Source: an uncultured Pelosinus sp. (GTDB taxonomy: Bacteria > Bacillota > Negativicutes > UMGS1260). Taken from it: a stretch of DNA of 11,912 nt. Under the pieces are notes generated by a model. The model was not told where the DNA came from. It saw nothing but the letters and a program-made list of their open reading frames with translations, and searched no databases. The position numbers were made by a program, and so were the translations under genes. Positions 1-6,990 of this stretch are shown here, piece after piece. How positions within the stretch are numbered: the stretch's first letter is position 1; each line of letters begins with the position of its first letter. Where the stretch lies: the NCBI GenBank assembly GCA_900550105.1, contig URQW01000077.1:1-11912 (forward strand), read 5' to 3'.

Positions 1-492
1 GGCTAAAATCAACTGATCCAATTCTTTGCCTTCATAACCAAGCCACCGTCCCAAAACACCGCAAATAACGGAAACATTTAAGGAGTGGTGAAAGGTATAA
101 TCGTCCTGACGACGTACCATCAGTAAATGGTTCATAACACCAACGGAATTCACCATAGTAGCAATCGTCGTTTGCGCAAAATCTTGTATGCGAGGTAATG
201 AAAGCTCTTGGCAAGACCGTAGTCCCACAAAAGCCTGTTTTACAACAGGGATCAACTCATCATACGCTTTATGAAACAAACGATTCGCACGAGTAATTTC
301 ATTGTCTTGAATACTTTTTTCAATGACTAAATGCGTGATACCACGACTTTTTAATCGGGCAATCAGACTATCTGTTAACAGCATGCCTTCCATCAAGGCA
401 ATCTGCGAGTCTCGTTCGACTACAACTTGTCCCAATTTCATTCCGGCTTGTACATCATCGATGGCTAATCTTACATTTTTGGTCTGTCTCAT
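1..492 (-). CDS. HD-GYP domain protein, N-terminal part (probable c-di-GMP phosphodiesterase)
   Basis: This is the first 164 codons of a gene that runs off the left edge. ATG at 492 follows an AAGGG-type ribosome binding site about 9 nt upstream. Residues 1-60 look like the small N-terminal domain found before many HD-GYP modules (start MRQTKNVRLAIDDVQAGMKL, then a hydrophobic LVIEKS strand). Residues 100-164 match the start of the HD-GYP phosphohydrolase domain: the segment DDYTFHHSLNVSVICGVLGR, then LGYEGKELDQLILA, which in the family leads directly into the HD motif that is cut off here. HD-GYP enzymes hydrolyse cyclic di-GMP and so promote motile over sessile behaviour. There is no transmembrane segment or receiver domain in the visible part, so it is probably cytosolic. 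Activity cannot be judged because the HD and GYP residues lie outside the window. Confidence 0.85.
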   Translation of the reverse strand, partial: MRQTKNVRLAIDDVQAGMKLGQVVVERDSQIALMEGMLLTDSLIARLKSRGITHLVIEKSIQDNEITRANRLFHKAYDELIPVVKQAFVGLRSCQELSLPRIQDFAQTTIATMVNSVGVMNHLLMVRRQDDYTFHHSLNVSVICGVLGRWLGYEGKELDQLILA

Positions 493-511
493 CAGGAAAC
501 ACCCTTTTCCG

Positions 512-555
512 GAAATTATTTAACCATCAAAACAGAAATTATTTAACCATCAAAA
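512..555. repeat. Two-copy 23-bp tandem direct repeat in the HD-GYP leader
   Basis: The 21-base unit at 512-532 is repeated exactly at 535-555, with a 2-base spacer, giving a 23-bp period (about two helical turns). On the gene strand each copy begins TTTTGATGGTTAAATAATTT. The repeat lies 20-63 bases before the HD-GYP start codon and downstream of the candidate -10 box. Its spacing suits a pair of regulator sites on one DNA face, but it could equally be a local duplication. No regulator is known to me for this sequence. Confidence 0.8.
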
Positions 556-567
556 TAAAACTTTGTT

Positions 568-573
568 ATTATA
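568..573 (-). promoter_or_regulatory. Candidate -10 box (TATAAT) for the HD-GYP gene
   Basis: The minus strand carries a perfect TATAAT at 573-568, about 75 bases before the start codon, in the short gap after the RND terminator. No good -35 box is seen at 16-18 bp spacing (around 590-596 it reads GTTATT). A start near 561 would place both tandem repeat copies in the 5' leader of the transcript. Confidence 0.4.
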
Positions 574-607
574 TATTGCACACGAAAAGAATAACTTCCT
601 GCACCGT

Positions 608-659
608 TTTAGAAATAAAATTATGAAAGCTGCCACCACGCAGATCATGGTGACAGCTT
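608..659 (-). terminator. Rho-independent terminator after the RND permease gene
   Basis: On the minus strand an 11-bp stem (659-649 with 637-627) is complete if one G-U pair is allowed, with an 11-base loop. It is followed by a T-rich stretch (626-608). It starts 8 bases after the permease stop codon and separates the efflux operon from the HD-GYP gene. Confidence 0.75.
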
Positions 660-666
660 GCCAGTC

Positions 667-3600
667 TCATAAAGTTTTAGTTATATTGCCTGCAGACTTT
701 TTGCGATTGTTCCAGTACATCTGCAAATTATCCATAAAAATATACATCTGCGGCACTACGATTAAAGTTAAAATCGTCGAAGTAATTAATCCGCCAACAA
801 CTACGACCCCCATGGAAGAACGAAGCTCCGCTCCGGCGCCCAGTCCGAAAGCGACAGGCAACATGCCTAAAATCATAGCAGCTGTCGTCATAAGAATCGG
901 TCTAAGACGAACAGTTCCCGCCTCTAAGAGTGCTTCTTCACGTGAAAGCTTCTCTTTTTCCCTGAGTGTATTTGTATAGTCTACTAACAGAATTGCATTC
1001 TTCGCTACAAGTCCCATGAGCATAATAATCCCAATAAGACTCATAATGTTAATAGTTTTAGCTGTCACTAATAGACCTAAAATGGCGCCAATCATCGAAA
1101 AAGGTAACGATAACATAATAGTAAGAGGATGAATAAAGCTCTCAAACTCAGCAGCTAACACCATATAAATCAAAACAACGGCAATAATAAGGGCTCGGCC
1201 AATTTCATTAAAGGAATCATTCATCGTCCGCGTGTCACCAACAAATTTATAATGATACCCAAAGGGAAAGTTCATTTGACTCAATTCATTTTTCGTAGCA
1301 TTAATAATATCGCCAGCTGATACACCGACATTATTGGCATAGACAATAATTTCTCGCTGCCTATCTTCGCGATCAATTTCTACGGGACCCGATGTAAAAT
1401 TCACCTTGGCAATATCGCCGATCCGGACTTGATTCCCAGATTTACTAGTTACCCGCACATTGGCTACATCTTCAGGACGAAGCCGCAGTTTATCTTGCAA
1501 GCGAACTCGAATATCGTAATCCTTATCGCCTACGCGATAACGATTGGCCGTCGTATTACCAGCAAAGGCGGTTTGGACAACATAGCCGACCGTATCAGCA
1601 CTGACACCAGCTTGGCCCGCTTTCGCTCGATCTAAAACGACTTGTACTTCCGGTTCAAAATCGCTTGCCGATGTATCAACATCAGAGGCTCCTTCCACAT
1701 GGCGAAGCCGTTCGGCCAATTCATTGGAAAGCTGTAATAAAACATGCATATCATCGCCTTGAATGCCCACTTGGACTGGCCGCTTATCACCGCGCCCGCC
1801 TGTTGTTGACATAGGAATTACAGCAATTTTCATACCTGTGTAATTACGAAATTTCATTCGCAACATATCCATGATTTCCATCATCGTCCGCTTGCGATCA
1901 CTGCCATCCACTAATTTTACACCAATCATCGCCTTATTTACCGGATTTTGCGCATAACCGATATTCATAAAAGCAGCACGTGTTTCCGGTAGATCTAGAA
2001 CCGTTTGTTCAATCGGTTGAGCAAGCTGCCGCATTTTTTCAATAGACGTACCTGATGGCGCTGTCAAATAAATATTAAATTCGCCCGAATCATAGGTCGG
2101 TTGAAATTCAAAGCCCAGCAATGGGACAAAGAGAAAGTTTACCAATAACGAAGCAATCGCTATTGCTACAATCAGACCAGGACGCTTTAAGGCGCCACGC
2201 AAAAATTCACGATACGTATCGCGCACTGTTTCAAAGCCCTGCTCCCATTTATCAAGAACAGTATCGACTAGCCGCCCCAAAAAGCTTTTAGCTTTCATTT
2301 GGTGCTTAGCCGCTAGCTCCTCTTTGCCTTTTAACCAGCGGGCTGAAAGCATCGGCGTCATCGTGAAAGCCACAAACAAGGAAAAAGCGACAGCAAAAGC
2401 CACAGTCAAACCAAACTGGCGAAAAAACATGCCGATAACTTCTCCCATAGATCCAACCGGCACAAACACAGCCAAAATCGACAGTGTCGTAGCCAAAACA
2501 GCGAGCGATATCTCAGCGGTCCCCGAAAAGGCCCCTTCTGCTGGCGATGCACCAGCTTCAATATGACGGTGAATATTTTCTACTACAACAATTGCATCAT
2601 CAATTAAAATACCTACGGCAAGACTAAGTCCCATAAGCGACATATTATTTAAAGTAAAGCCGCCGGCCTTCATCAACGAAAAAGTAGCAATGACTGACGT
2701 CGGAATCGCCAAAGCTCCAATGAGGGTCGCTCTGCCGTCGCGCAAAAACAAAAACACAATAACAACAGCAAGAAAACCTCCTAAAATAAGTGAATTGGCC
2801 ACATCTTCTACATTACTTTTAATATACAAAGAACCATCGCGAACAATCGTAACCTTTACGTCACTAGGCAGCTCGCCTTCGATTCGCTTCATTTCTGCTT
2901 TTACGGCATCAGAAACGGCAACAGTATTTGTGCCGGACTGTTTCTGTACTGATACGACAACAGAAGGAACACCGCCGGTTTCTGCGTAAGTTCTTTCTTC
3001 AGCATAGGAGTCAGCTACATTGGCCACATCACGCAGCAACACGACTTGATTATTGACAGTAGCTACAGCAATCGAACCGACTTCTTCTACAGTTCGATAC
3101 TGGCCTAACGTTCTGACAACCATTTCATAACCTTGTTCTTTTACATATCCGCCTGGCGTATTGGCATTGGCGCTATTTACAGCGCTAATAACCTGATCTA
3201 GTGTCATATTGTAGGCATCGAGCCGTCTTGGGTCAACTTGAACCTGGATTTCCCGATCGCTGCCGCCCAAAATAGCCACATCGCCAACACCATCAAGCTG
3301 TTGCAGTCGTTCTTTCACGACATCAGTAGCCATTTTGCGAATTTCCCCGCGCGGGCGCTTGTCAGAAGAAAGACTATAGTAAACTACCGGTGATGCTGTA
3401 ATATCATAACGCTGCGTAACCGGTTCATCGATCTGATCAGGCAGCTTTTTGCGAATTCCGCCGACTTTTTCCCGCACATCAGCCGCCGCCATCCGCGGGT
3501 CTGTTCCTAACACAAACTCAATTGTTACTTGCGCAATTCCGGGTCTAGTCAAAGTCGTAATTGTTTTAATGCCAGCTACAGAGCTTGCCGCATCTTCGAT

Positions 3601-3798
3601 GGGCTTAGCCACAAGACTTTCCATTTCCTCTGGTGAAGCACCCGTCCAAGTTACCATGACTGAAACAAGGGGAAAATCTACATCAGGCATTAAGTCAATG
3701 CCAAGGCGGGGAATCGCCGAAAGGCCGAAAACGACAAGCACAAACACTAGCATCGTCGTAAAAACAGGCCGCTTAATAAACACCTTTAAAAAATTCAT
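667..3798 (-). CDS. RND-family efflux permease (AcrB/HAE1-like)
   Basis: This 1043-aa inner-membrane proton/drug antiporter is full length for the AcrB family (about 1040). Visible landmarks are the N-terminal helix after MNFLKVFIKRPVFTTMLVFV, a large periplasmic porter domain to about residue 330, and the first group of membrane helices (about 335-480) with the GILIDDAIVVVENIHRH motif. A second periplasmic domain spans about 565-865, and the second helix group (about 868-1020) contains VAKNAILLV and RLRPILMTT. The proton-relay residues of E. coli AcrB have clear counterparts: D400/D401 (D407/D408), K933 (K940), R964 (R971) and T971 (T978). This supports the HAE drug-type transporter rather than a heavy-metal CzcA pump. 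The ATG overlaps the adaptor's stop by 4 nt (ATGA) and is preceded by GGGAGG inside the adaptor gene, so the two are translationally coupled. The substrate cannot be read from sequence. Confidence 0.95.
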   Translation of the reverse strand: MNFLKVFIKRPVFTTMLVFVLVVFGLSAIPRLGIDLMPDVDFPLVSVMVTWTGASPEEMESLVAKPIEDAASSVAGIKTITTLTRPGIAQVTIEFVLGTDPRMAAADVREKVGGIRKKLPDQIDEPVTQRYDITASPVVYYSLSSDKRPRGEIRKMATDVVKERLQQLDGVGDVAILGGSDREIQVQVDPRRLDAYNMTLDQVISAVNSANANTPGGYVKEQGYEMVVRTLGQYRTVEEVGSIAVATVNNQVVLLRDVANVADSYAEERTYAETGGVPSVVVSVQKQSGTNTVAVSDAVKAEMKRIEGELPSDVKVTIVRDGSLYIKSNVEDVANSLILGGFLAVVIVFLFLRDGRATLIGALAIPTSVIATFSLMKAGGFTLNNMSLMGLSLAVGILIDDAIVVVENIHRHIEAGASPAEGAFSGTAEISLAVLATTLSILAVFVPVGSMGEVIGMFFRQFGLTVAFAVAFSLFVAFTMTPMLSARWLKGKEELAAKHQMKAKSFLGRLVDTVLDKWEQGFETVRDTYREFLRGALKRPGLIVAIAIASLLVNFLFVPLLGFEFQPTYDSGEFNIYLTAPSGTSIEKMRQLAQPIEQTVLDLPETRAAFMNIGYAQNPVNKAMIGVKLVDGSDRKRTMMEIMDMLRMKFRNYTGMKIAVIPMSTTGGRGDKRPVQVGIQGDDMHVLLQLSNELAERLRHVEGASDVDTSASDFEPEVQVVLDRAKAGQAGVSADTVGYVVQTAFAGNTTANRYRVGDKDYDIRVRLQDKLRLRPEDVANVRVTSKSGNQVRIGDIAKVNFTSGPVEIDREDRQREIIVYANNVGVSAGDIINATKNELSQMNFPFGYHYKFVGDTRTMNDSFNEIGRALIIAVVLIYMVLAAEFESFIHPLTIMLSLPFSMIGAILGLLVTAKTINIMSLIGIIMLMGLVAKNAILLVDYTNTLREKEKLSREEALLEAGTVRLRPILMTTAAMILGMLPVAFGLGAGAELRSSMGVVVVGGLITSTILTLIVVPQMYIFMDNLQMYWNNRKKSAGNITKTL

Positions 3799-4922
3799 AG
3801 CTGACCGGCCTCCCGGGTGGCGCTCACTTTTACGCTCGATCCGTCGCGAATCGTATTTTGCCCGGCTACAACGATCACATCGCCATCATTTAAGCCAGAC
3901 AGTACTTCAGCCCAGCCATCACCGACATAGCCAAGTTTTAATTTTCTTTGCACAACTCGATCGCCATCTACAACAAAAACAGTCCGCTGATCTTCAAATA
4001 GTACTAGAGCAGACTCTGGAACGACGAGGGCATTGGGTCGTTCTCTGCCAGCGGCCATGACCTTTGCGGTCAAACCGGAAAGCATCGTCCCTTGGCTATT
4101 ATCAAGCGTCACTTCTACTGTAAACGTTCTGGCAGGAACAGCGGCAGAAGGAGAAATTTTCGTAATTGTACCTATAAAGGGCTGGTCTGACAATGAAGAA
4201 ATTACAACTTGGGCCGTATCGCCCAGTTTCACCTGCGTCACCTGCCCTTCACCGACAATTGCCTTCGCCAGCATTTTGGTCGTATCAGCTACATTAAAAA
4301 CAGCGGTGCCCGCTTTCGCATAATCACCGGCCTGCAGATAACGCTTTATAACAATACCGCTATGAGGGGTAACGACGTCAGCATTCGTCAGTCGCGCTTC
4401 TAAGTACGCGAGATTTCCCTGATTGGCATTGACCTGACCTTCCAGGTTGGCTACTTTTGCGGCAGCTGCTTCATATTGCTGCTGTGATACAGCGCCCTGA
4501 GCTACAAGCGTTTGGGCTCTGGCTAAATCCGCTCTGGCTTGGGAAAGATCGGCTCTTACCGCATAAACACTGCCCTGCGCTTGGGATACTTGCGCTGCAT
4601 ATTCATTATTTTCTAGTGAGGCGACAACTTGGCCAGCCGCTACTGCTTTCCCTTCATCTGTATAGAGATTTAAGATACGCCCGTCCACTTTAGGGCTAAT
4701 ATCAGAATACCAAATCGGTTCAAGTGAAGCTGTAAAGGAAAGCATTGGGGTAATATTGCGTCGCGATACAGCCATAACCTCGACCGTTGCAACACGACCT
4801 TTGGCCATAGCAGCCGCTTTTTCCTTCGCTGTTTGCATATTACTATAAATGCGAAATCCAATAAAAGCTAGAATGAAAACAGTAAACACAGCAATTACAT
4901 ACAAGACCCTTTTGTTTTTCAC
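3795..4922 (-). CDS. RND periplasmic adaptor (membrane fusion protein, AcrA/MexA-like)
   Basis: This 375-aa adaptor links the RND permease to an outer-membrane channel. It has an N-terminal hydrophobic segment (residues 6-23) that anchors it or acts as an uncleaved signal. There is no lipobox cysteine, unlike E. coli AcrA. Next come a first lipoyl half and barrel (about 45-105, with ISPKVDGRILNL), an Ala/Gln-rich alpha-hairpin coiled coil (about 108-180), the second lipoyl half (about 183-212, VVTPHSGIVIKRYLQAGDYA), a beta-barrel (215-290) and a membrane-proximal domain (about 298-368). The start is GTG at 4922, with AAGGG 8 nt upstream; no better start is visible. It is the first gene of a two-gene operon with the permease. 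No TolC-like gene adjoins, so an outer-membrane partner must be encoded elsewhere. Confidence 0.94.
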   Translation of the reverse strand: MKNKRVLYVIAVFTVFILAFIGFRIYSNMQTAKEKAAAMAKGRVATVEVMAVSRRNITPMLSFTASLEPIWYSDISPKVDGRILNLYTDEGKAVAAGQVVASLENNEYAAQVSQAQGSVYAVRADLSQARADLARAQTLVAQGAVSQQQYEAAAAKVANLEGQVNANQGNLAYLEARLTNADVVTPHSGIVIKRYLQAGDYAKAGTAVFNVADTTKMLAKAIVGEGQVTQVKLGDTAQVVISSLSDQPFIGTITKISPSAAVPARTFTVEVTLDNSQGTMLSGLTAKVMAAGRERPNALVVPESALVLFEDQRTVFVVDGDRVVQRKLKLGYVGDGWAEVLSGLNDGDVIVVAGQNTIRDGSSVKVSATREAGQL

Positions 4923-4952
4923 GCCGAATTCCCTTTCTTTCTCTGCTGTCTA

Positions 4953-4958
4953 ATTATA
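4953..4958 (-). promoter_or_regulatory. Candidate -10 box for the RND operon
   Basis: A perfect TATAAT lies at 4958-4953 on the minus strand, 31 bases before the adaptor's GTG. The sequence at the usual -35 distance (around 4976-4981, GGTTAT) is poor. If this is the promoter it is weak or needs an activator, which fits an inducible efflux operon. Confidence 0.4.
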
Positions 4959-4998
4959 ATGCGAATATTACTGCAATAACCTCTTTTAAGTTCTACAA

Positions 4999-5031
4999 CA
5001 AGAGAATTTTTCCTCTTGACTTTACTAAAGT
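4999..5031. promoter_or_regulatory. Operator-like palindromes upstream of the RND operon
   Basis: Two abutting dyad symmetries lie between the MFS terminator and the adaptor gene. The first has arms CAAGAG (4999-5004) and CTCTTG (5013-5018). The second is a perfect 13-bp palindrome, ACTTTACTAAAGT (5019-5031). A protein-binding site (MarR or TetR type are common regulators of such pumps) is plausible, but no regulator gene is next to it. Neither dyad is followed by a convincing T-run on the gene strand, which argues against a terminator. Confidence 0.45.
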
Positions 5032-5052
5032 AAAAAAAGAAAATTCCTCAAT

Positions 5053-5082
5053 AAAAAAACTGCTTCTTACAAGAAAAAGCAG
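5053..5082 (-). terminator. Rho-independent terminator after the MFS gene
   Basis: On the minus strand a 9-bp stem (CTGCTT arm, including one T-G pair) encloses a 5-base loop at 5082-5060. It is followed directly by seven T residues (5059-5053). It begins about 20 bases after the MFS stop codon. Confidence 0.88.
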
Positions 5083-5101
5083 CTACTAAAATAATACGTG
5101 T

Positions 5102-6301
5102 TTATGAGTTTTCGCAAAATCTACTTTCAGACTTTACAGCCTTGTTTCGCTCGCAACAAAAGTAATACAAAAATCCTAGCAAAACTACACAGCCAGCACA
5201 GAACAGATATAATATGTGGTAATTACTATAGCTGACAATAATACCAAGCAAAAAAGATCCTAAGCCAACGCCAACATCTAATGATAAAAAATACGTTGCC
5301 GTAGCAAGCCCGCTGCGTTCGGGCGGCGCTGCTAAAATTGCCAAAGTTTGAAAGGTCGGATTCAGACCGCCGAAACCCAAGCCAATTACGGCGCCTGATA
5401 GTAAAAACTGCAGAAGATTGTTCGAAAAGCCTAGCAGTAAAAATCCGCTGCAATACACCACTACCGCACCATAGACAATAAATTTTGCGCCAAAACGATC
5501 AAAGGCTTTGCCAATGAACGGGCGCGAGATTACGATCACTGCGGCGTAAACTGCAAAAAAATAGCTTGCCGCTTCCAACATCCCGAGGCTACGGGCATAC
5601 AACGGTAAAAAGGTTAGTAAACTGCTGTACACAAAAGCCAATAACACGCCCGTTAACGCTACAGGTAAAGCCTTGGGCTCAACAAAATTTCGCCAGTTAA
5701 AATTCCGTCTTGACGTAACTGCCCTTTGTAAATTCATTGTTTTAAAGGAAACGCCGTTACCGCCGACAAAAGCGCAGAGGCTTAGTATAAAGCAAACACT
5801 AAAAAGTATTGTAAACGAATAGGAGTGAATCACAGCTAAGCCCACAAAAGGGCCAACAACCATAGCGAGACTGGTAAAAACTGAAAAATAACCGATCCCC
5901 TCGCCTTTCCGCGATAAAGGTGAAAAAAGCGCAGCCATAGTGGCTGTTGCTGTGGTTCCCGTCGAAAAAGCCGCTCCATGGATAAACCGAAGTAACAATA
6001 AAAAGAAAGCGCCTTGGGCAAAGCCATATAAAAAGCAGACAAGACACGATAAAGCTAAAGTAACAAAAACAACTTTGCGTTTACTCCATTCATCAATCCA
6101 GCGCCCGGCAAAAGGGCGGAAGAGAACTGCGCCAATCTGAAAAAAAGTTAAAGTTAACCCCGCTTCATGATCGCTTTGCTGCAACTCCTGAATTGCAAAC
6201 ACAGGCAGCGCTGCCAACAACGTATAATGAATCATATATTGAAAAAAGCTGCTCGCACTCATTCCAATATACGGTAAAGTCCATAATTTTTCTTTCACCA
6301 A
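5102..6301 (-). CDS. MFS transporter (12-helix exporter type)
   Basis: This 399-aa polytopic membrane protein has about 12 hydrophobic segments and is the usual length for the major facilitator superfamily. The loop between helices 2 and 3 carries a motif-A variant (GRWIDEWSKRK, residues 66-76), and a degenerate copy occurs in the second half (GKAFDRFGAK, 264-273), as expected from the internal duplication. Further family-like stretches are RFIHGAAFSTG (105-115) and GLGFGGLNP (307-315). A hydrophilic central loop occupies about 185-210. It resembles YwoG/YfcJ-type drug or metabolite exporters, but the substrate is unknown. The start is uncertain: TTG at 6301 (10 nt after AGGA) or the adjacent GTG at 6298. 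It begins 12 bases after the RNase H stop, so the two are probably cotranscribed without an obvious functional link. Confidence 0.9.
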   Translation of the reverse strand: MVKEKLWTLPYIGMSASSFFQYMIHYTLLAALPVFAIQELQQSDHEAGLTLTFFQIGAVLFRPFAGRWIDEWSKRKVVFVTLALSCLVCFLYGFAQGAFFLLLLRFIHGAAFSTGTTATATMAALFSPLSRKGEGIGYFSVFTSLAMVVGPFVGLAVIHSYSFTILFSVCFILSLCAFVGGNGVSFKTMNLQRAVTSRRNFNWRNFVEPKALPVALTGVLLAFVYSSLLTFLPLYARSLGMLEAASYFFAVYAAVIVISRPFIGKAFDRFGAKFIVYGAVVVYCSGFLLLGFSNNLLQFLLSGAVIGLGFGGLNPTFQTLAILAAPPERSGLATATYFLSLDVGVGLGSFLLGIIVSYSNYHILYLFCAGCVVLLGFLYYFCCERNKAVKSESRFCENS

Positions 6302-6313
6302 ACCATCACTATC

Positions 6314-6910
6314 CTATTCTTTACCCAGAGCTTGACCGGCTAGTTGATCCGCTAGTTCATTCCCTAAAACACCACTATGACCTTTTACTTTTTCAAAAAA
6401 GATCCAGTCCAGTTTATTTGCCGTAAAATTTTTATAGGCCTGAGTAAATTTATTATTGGCCTTCCAAGCGCCTGTCGCCCAAGCGCCAATTCCCATATAG
6501 TCATGATGAAGCCGAATCGGCTTGCGATCTTCTTTTTCAGCCCACTGAATCGCGCGCATGGCCGCCGCGAGCTCACCTGCTACATTGCGCATGAGAGCTG
6601 CTTCTTCATTTTCACCGACACCGCTGTCCTGAAACAAGACTTCTTCTTGTTTCAGAACCACAAAAGCCCAACTATATTTGTTTTGTTTCTGATTAAAACT
6701 ACCATCAACATAGATATGGTACTCTTCTGCATTGGAACTAGCTAGACTTTTCTGCCCGCCCTCCAGATAGGCTTGCGCTTCACTTTCGGTAAGAAATGCT
6801 TTAAATTGTGCATTAGGATAACCATGAGTCTGGGCTTTGCACTCATTCCAGCTCAAATATAAGCCAGGAGCCTTGCCAACACGAACCGCATAAAATTTCT
6901 TGGGAGCCAC
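6314..6910 (-). CDS. rnhA: Ribonuclease HI with N-terminal caulimovirus-VI-type binding domain
   Basis: The protein is 198 aa from GTG at 6910. Residues 3-50 (PKKFYAVRVGKAPGLYLSWN onward) form the small domain seen at the start of eukaryotic RNase H1 and of many Firmicutes RNases H, which binds RNA-DNA hybrids. A linker (about 51-62) follows, then the RNase HI fold. All four acidic catalytic residues are present: D69 (IYVDGS), E113 (AGELAA), D137 (HHDYMG) and D188 (NELADQ). The loop VKGHSG (175-180) includes the conserved histidine. It cleaves the RNA strand of RNA-DNA hybrids in the cytoplasm. GTG is chosen because AAAGGAGG lies 7 nt upstream. An in-frame ATG at 6955 would add 15 residues that overlap the larC terminator and have no ribosome binding site. 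Confidence 0.93.
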   Translation of the reverse strand: MAPKKFYAVRVGKAPGLYLSWNECKAQTHGYPNAQFKAFLTESEAQAYLEGGQKSLASSNAEEYHIYVDGSFNQKQNKYSWAFVVLKQEEVLFQDSGVGENEEAALMRNVAGELAAAMRAIQWAEKEDRKPIRLHHDYMGIGAWATGAWKANNKFTQAYKNFTANKLDWIFFEKVKGHSGVLGNELADQLAGQALGKE

Positions 6911-6917
6911 TATAGAA

Positions 6918-6925
6918 CCTCCTTT
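6918..6925 (-). promoter_or_regulatory. Ribosome binding site that fixes the RNase H start at GTG
   Basis: The minus strand reads AAAGGAGG at 6925-6918, a near-ideal Shine-Dalgarno sequence, 7 nt before GTG at 6910. It decides against the upstream in-frame ATG at 6955. Confidence 0.85.
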
Positions 6926-6936
6926 GTTTATCAAGC

Positions 6937-6974
6937 AAAAAAGGTTGTCCGCCACTGCACCGCGACAGACAACC
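6937..6974 (-). terminator. Rho-independent terminator after larC
   Basis: Perfect 7-bp outer arms (GGTTGTC at 6974-6968 and GACAACC at 6949-6943 on the minus strand) enclose an inner CGC/GCG pairing and are followed by six T residues (6942-6937). It lies 16 bases after the larC stop and 26 bases before the RNase H start, so RNase H is expressed by read-through or from an internal promoter I could not identify. Confidence 0.82.
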
Positions 6975-6990
6975 CTTAGCGACTATCCTG

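Noticed and set aside
32..214. Small minus-strand frame of 60 codons near the left edge
   Set aside because: It is in another frame of the HD-GYP coding sequence, which continues off the window edge and matches a known family.
512..555. Possible CRISPR remnant
   Set aside because: Only two copies with a 2-base gap and no spacer-sized unique sequence, and no cas genes nearby.
563..979. Plus-strand frame of 138 codons overlapping the RND gene end
   Set aside because: Most of it is the antisense of the well-supported RND permease and its terminator; it has no ribosome binding site or recognisable motif.
3449..4060. Plus-strand frame of 203 codons across the adaptor-permease junction
   Set aside because: It is antisense to two strongly supported genes, and its Thr/Ser/Pro/Arg-rich composition is typical of a shadow frame.
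4999..5031. Possible second terminator upstream of the adaptor
   Set aside because: The dyads are short and no T-run follows on the minus strand; the real MFS terminator lies at 5053-5082.
6911..6955. N-terminal extension of RNase H from ATG at 6955
   Set aside because: The extra 15 residues overlap the larC terminator and lack a ribosome binding site, while GTG at 6910 has AAAGGAGG at ideal distance.
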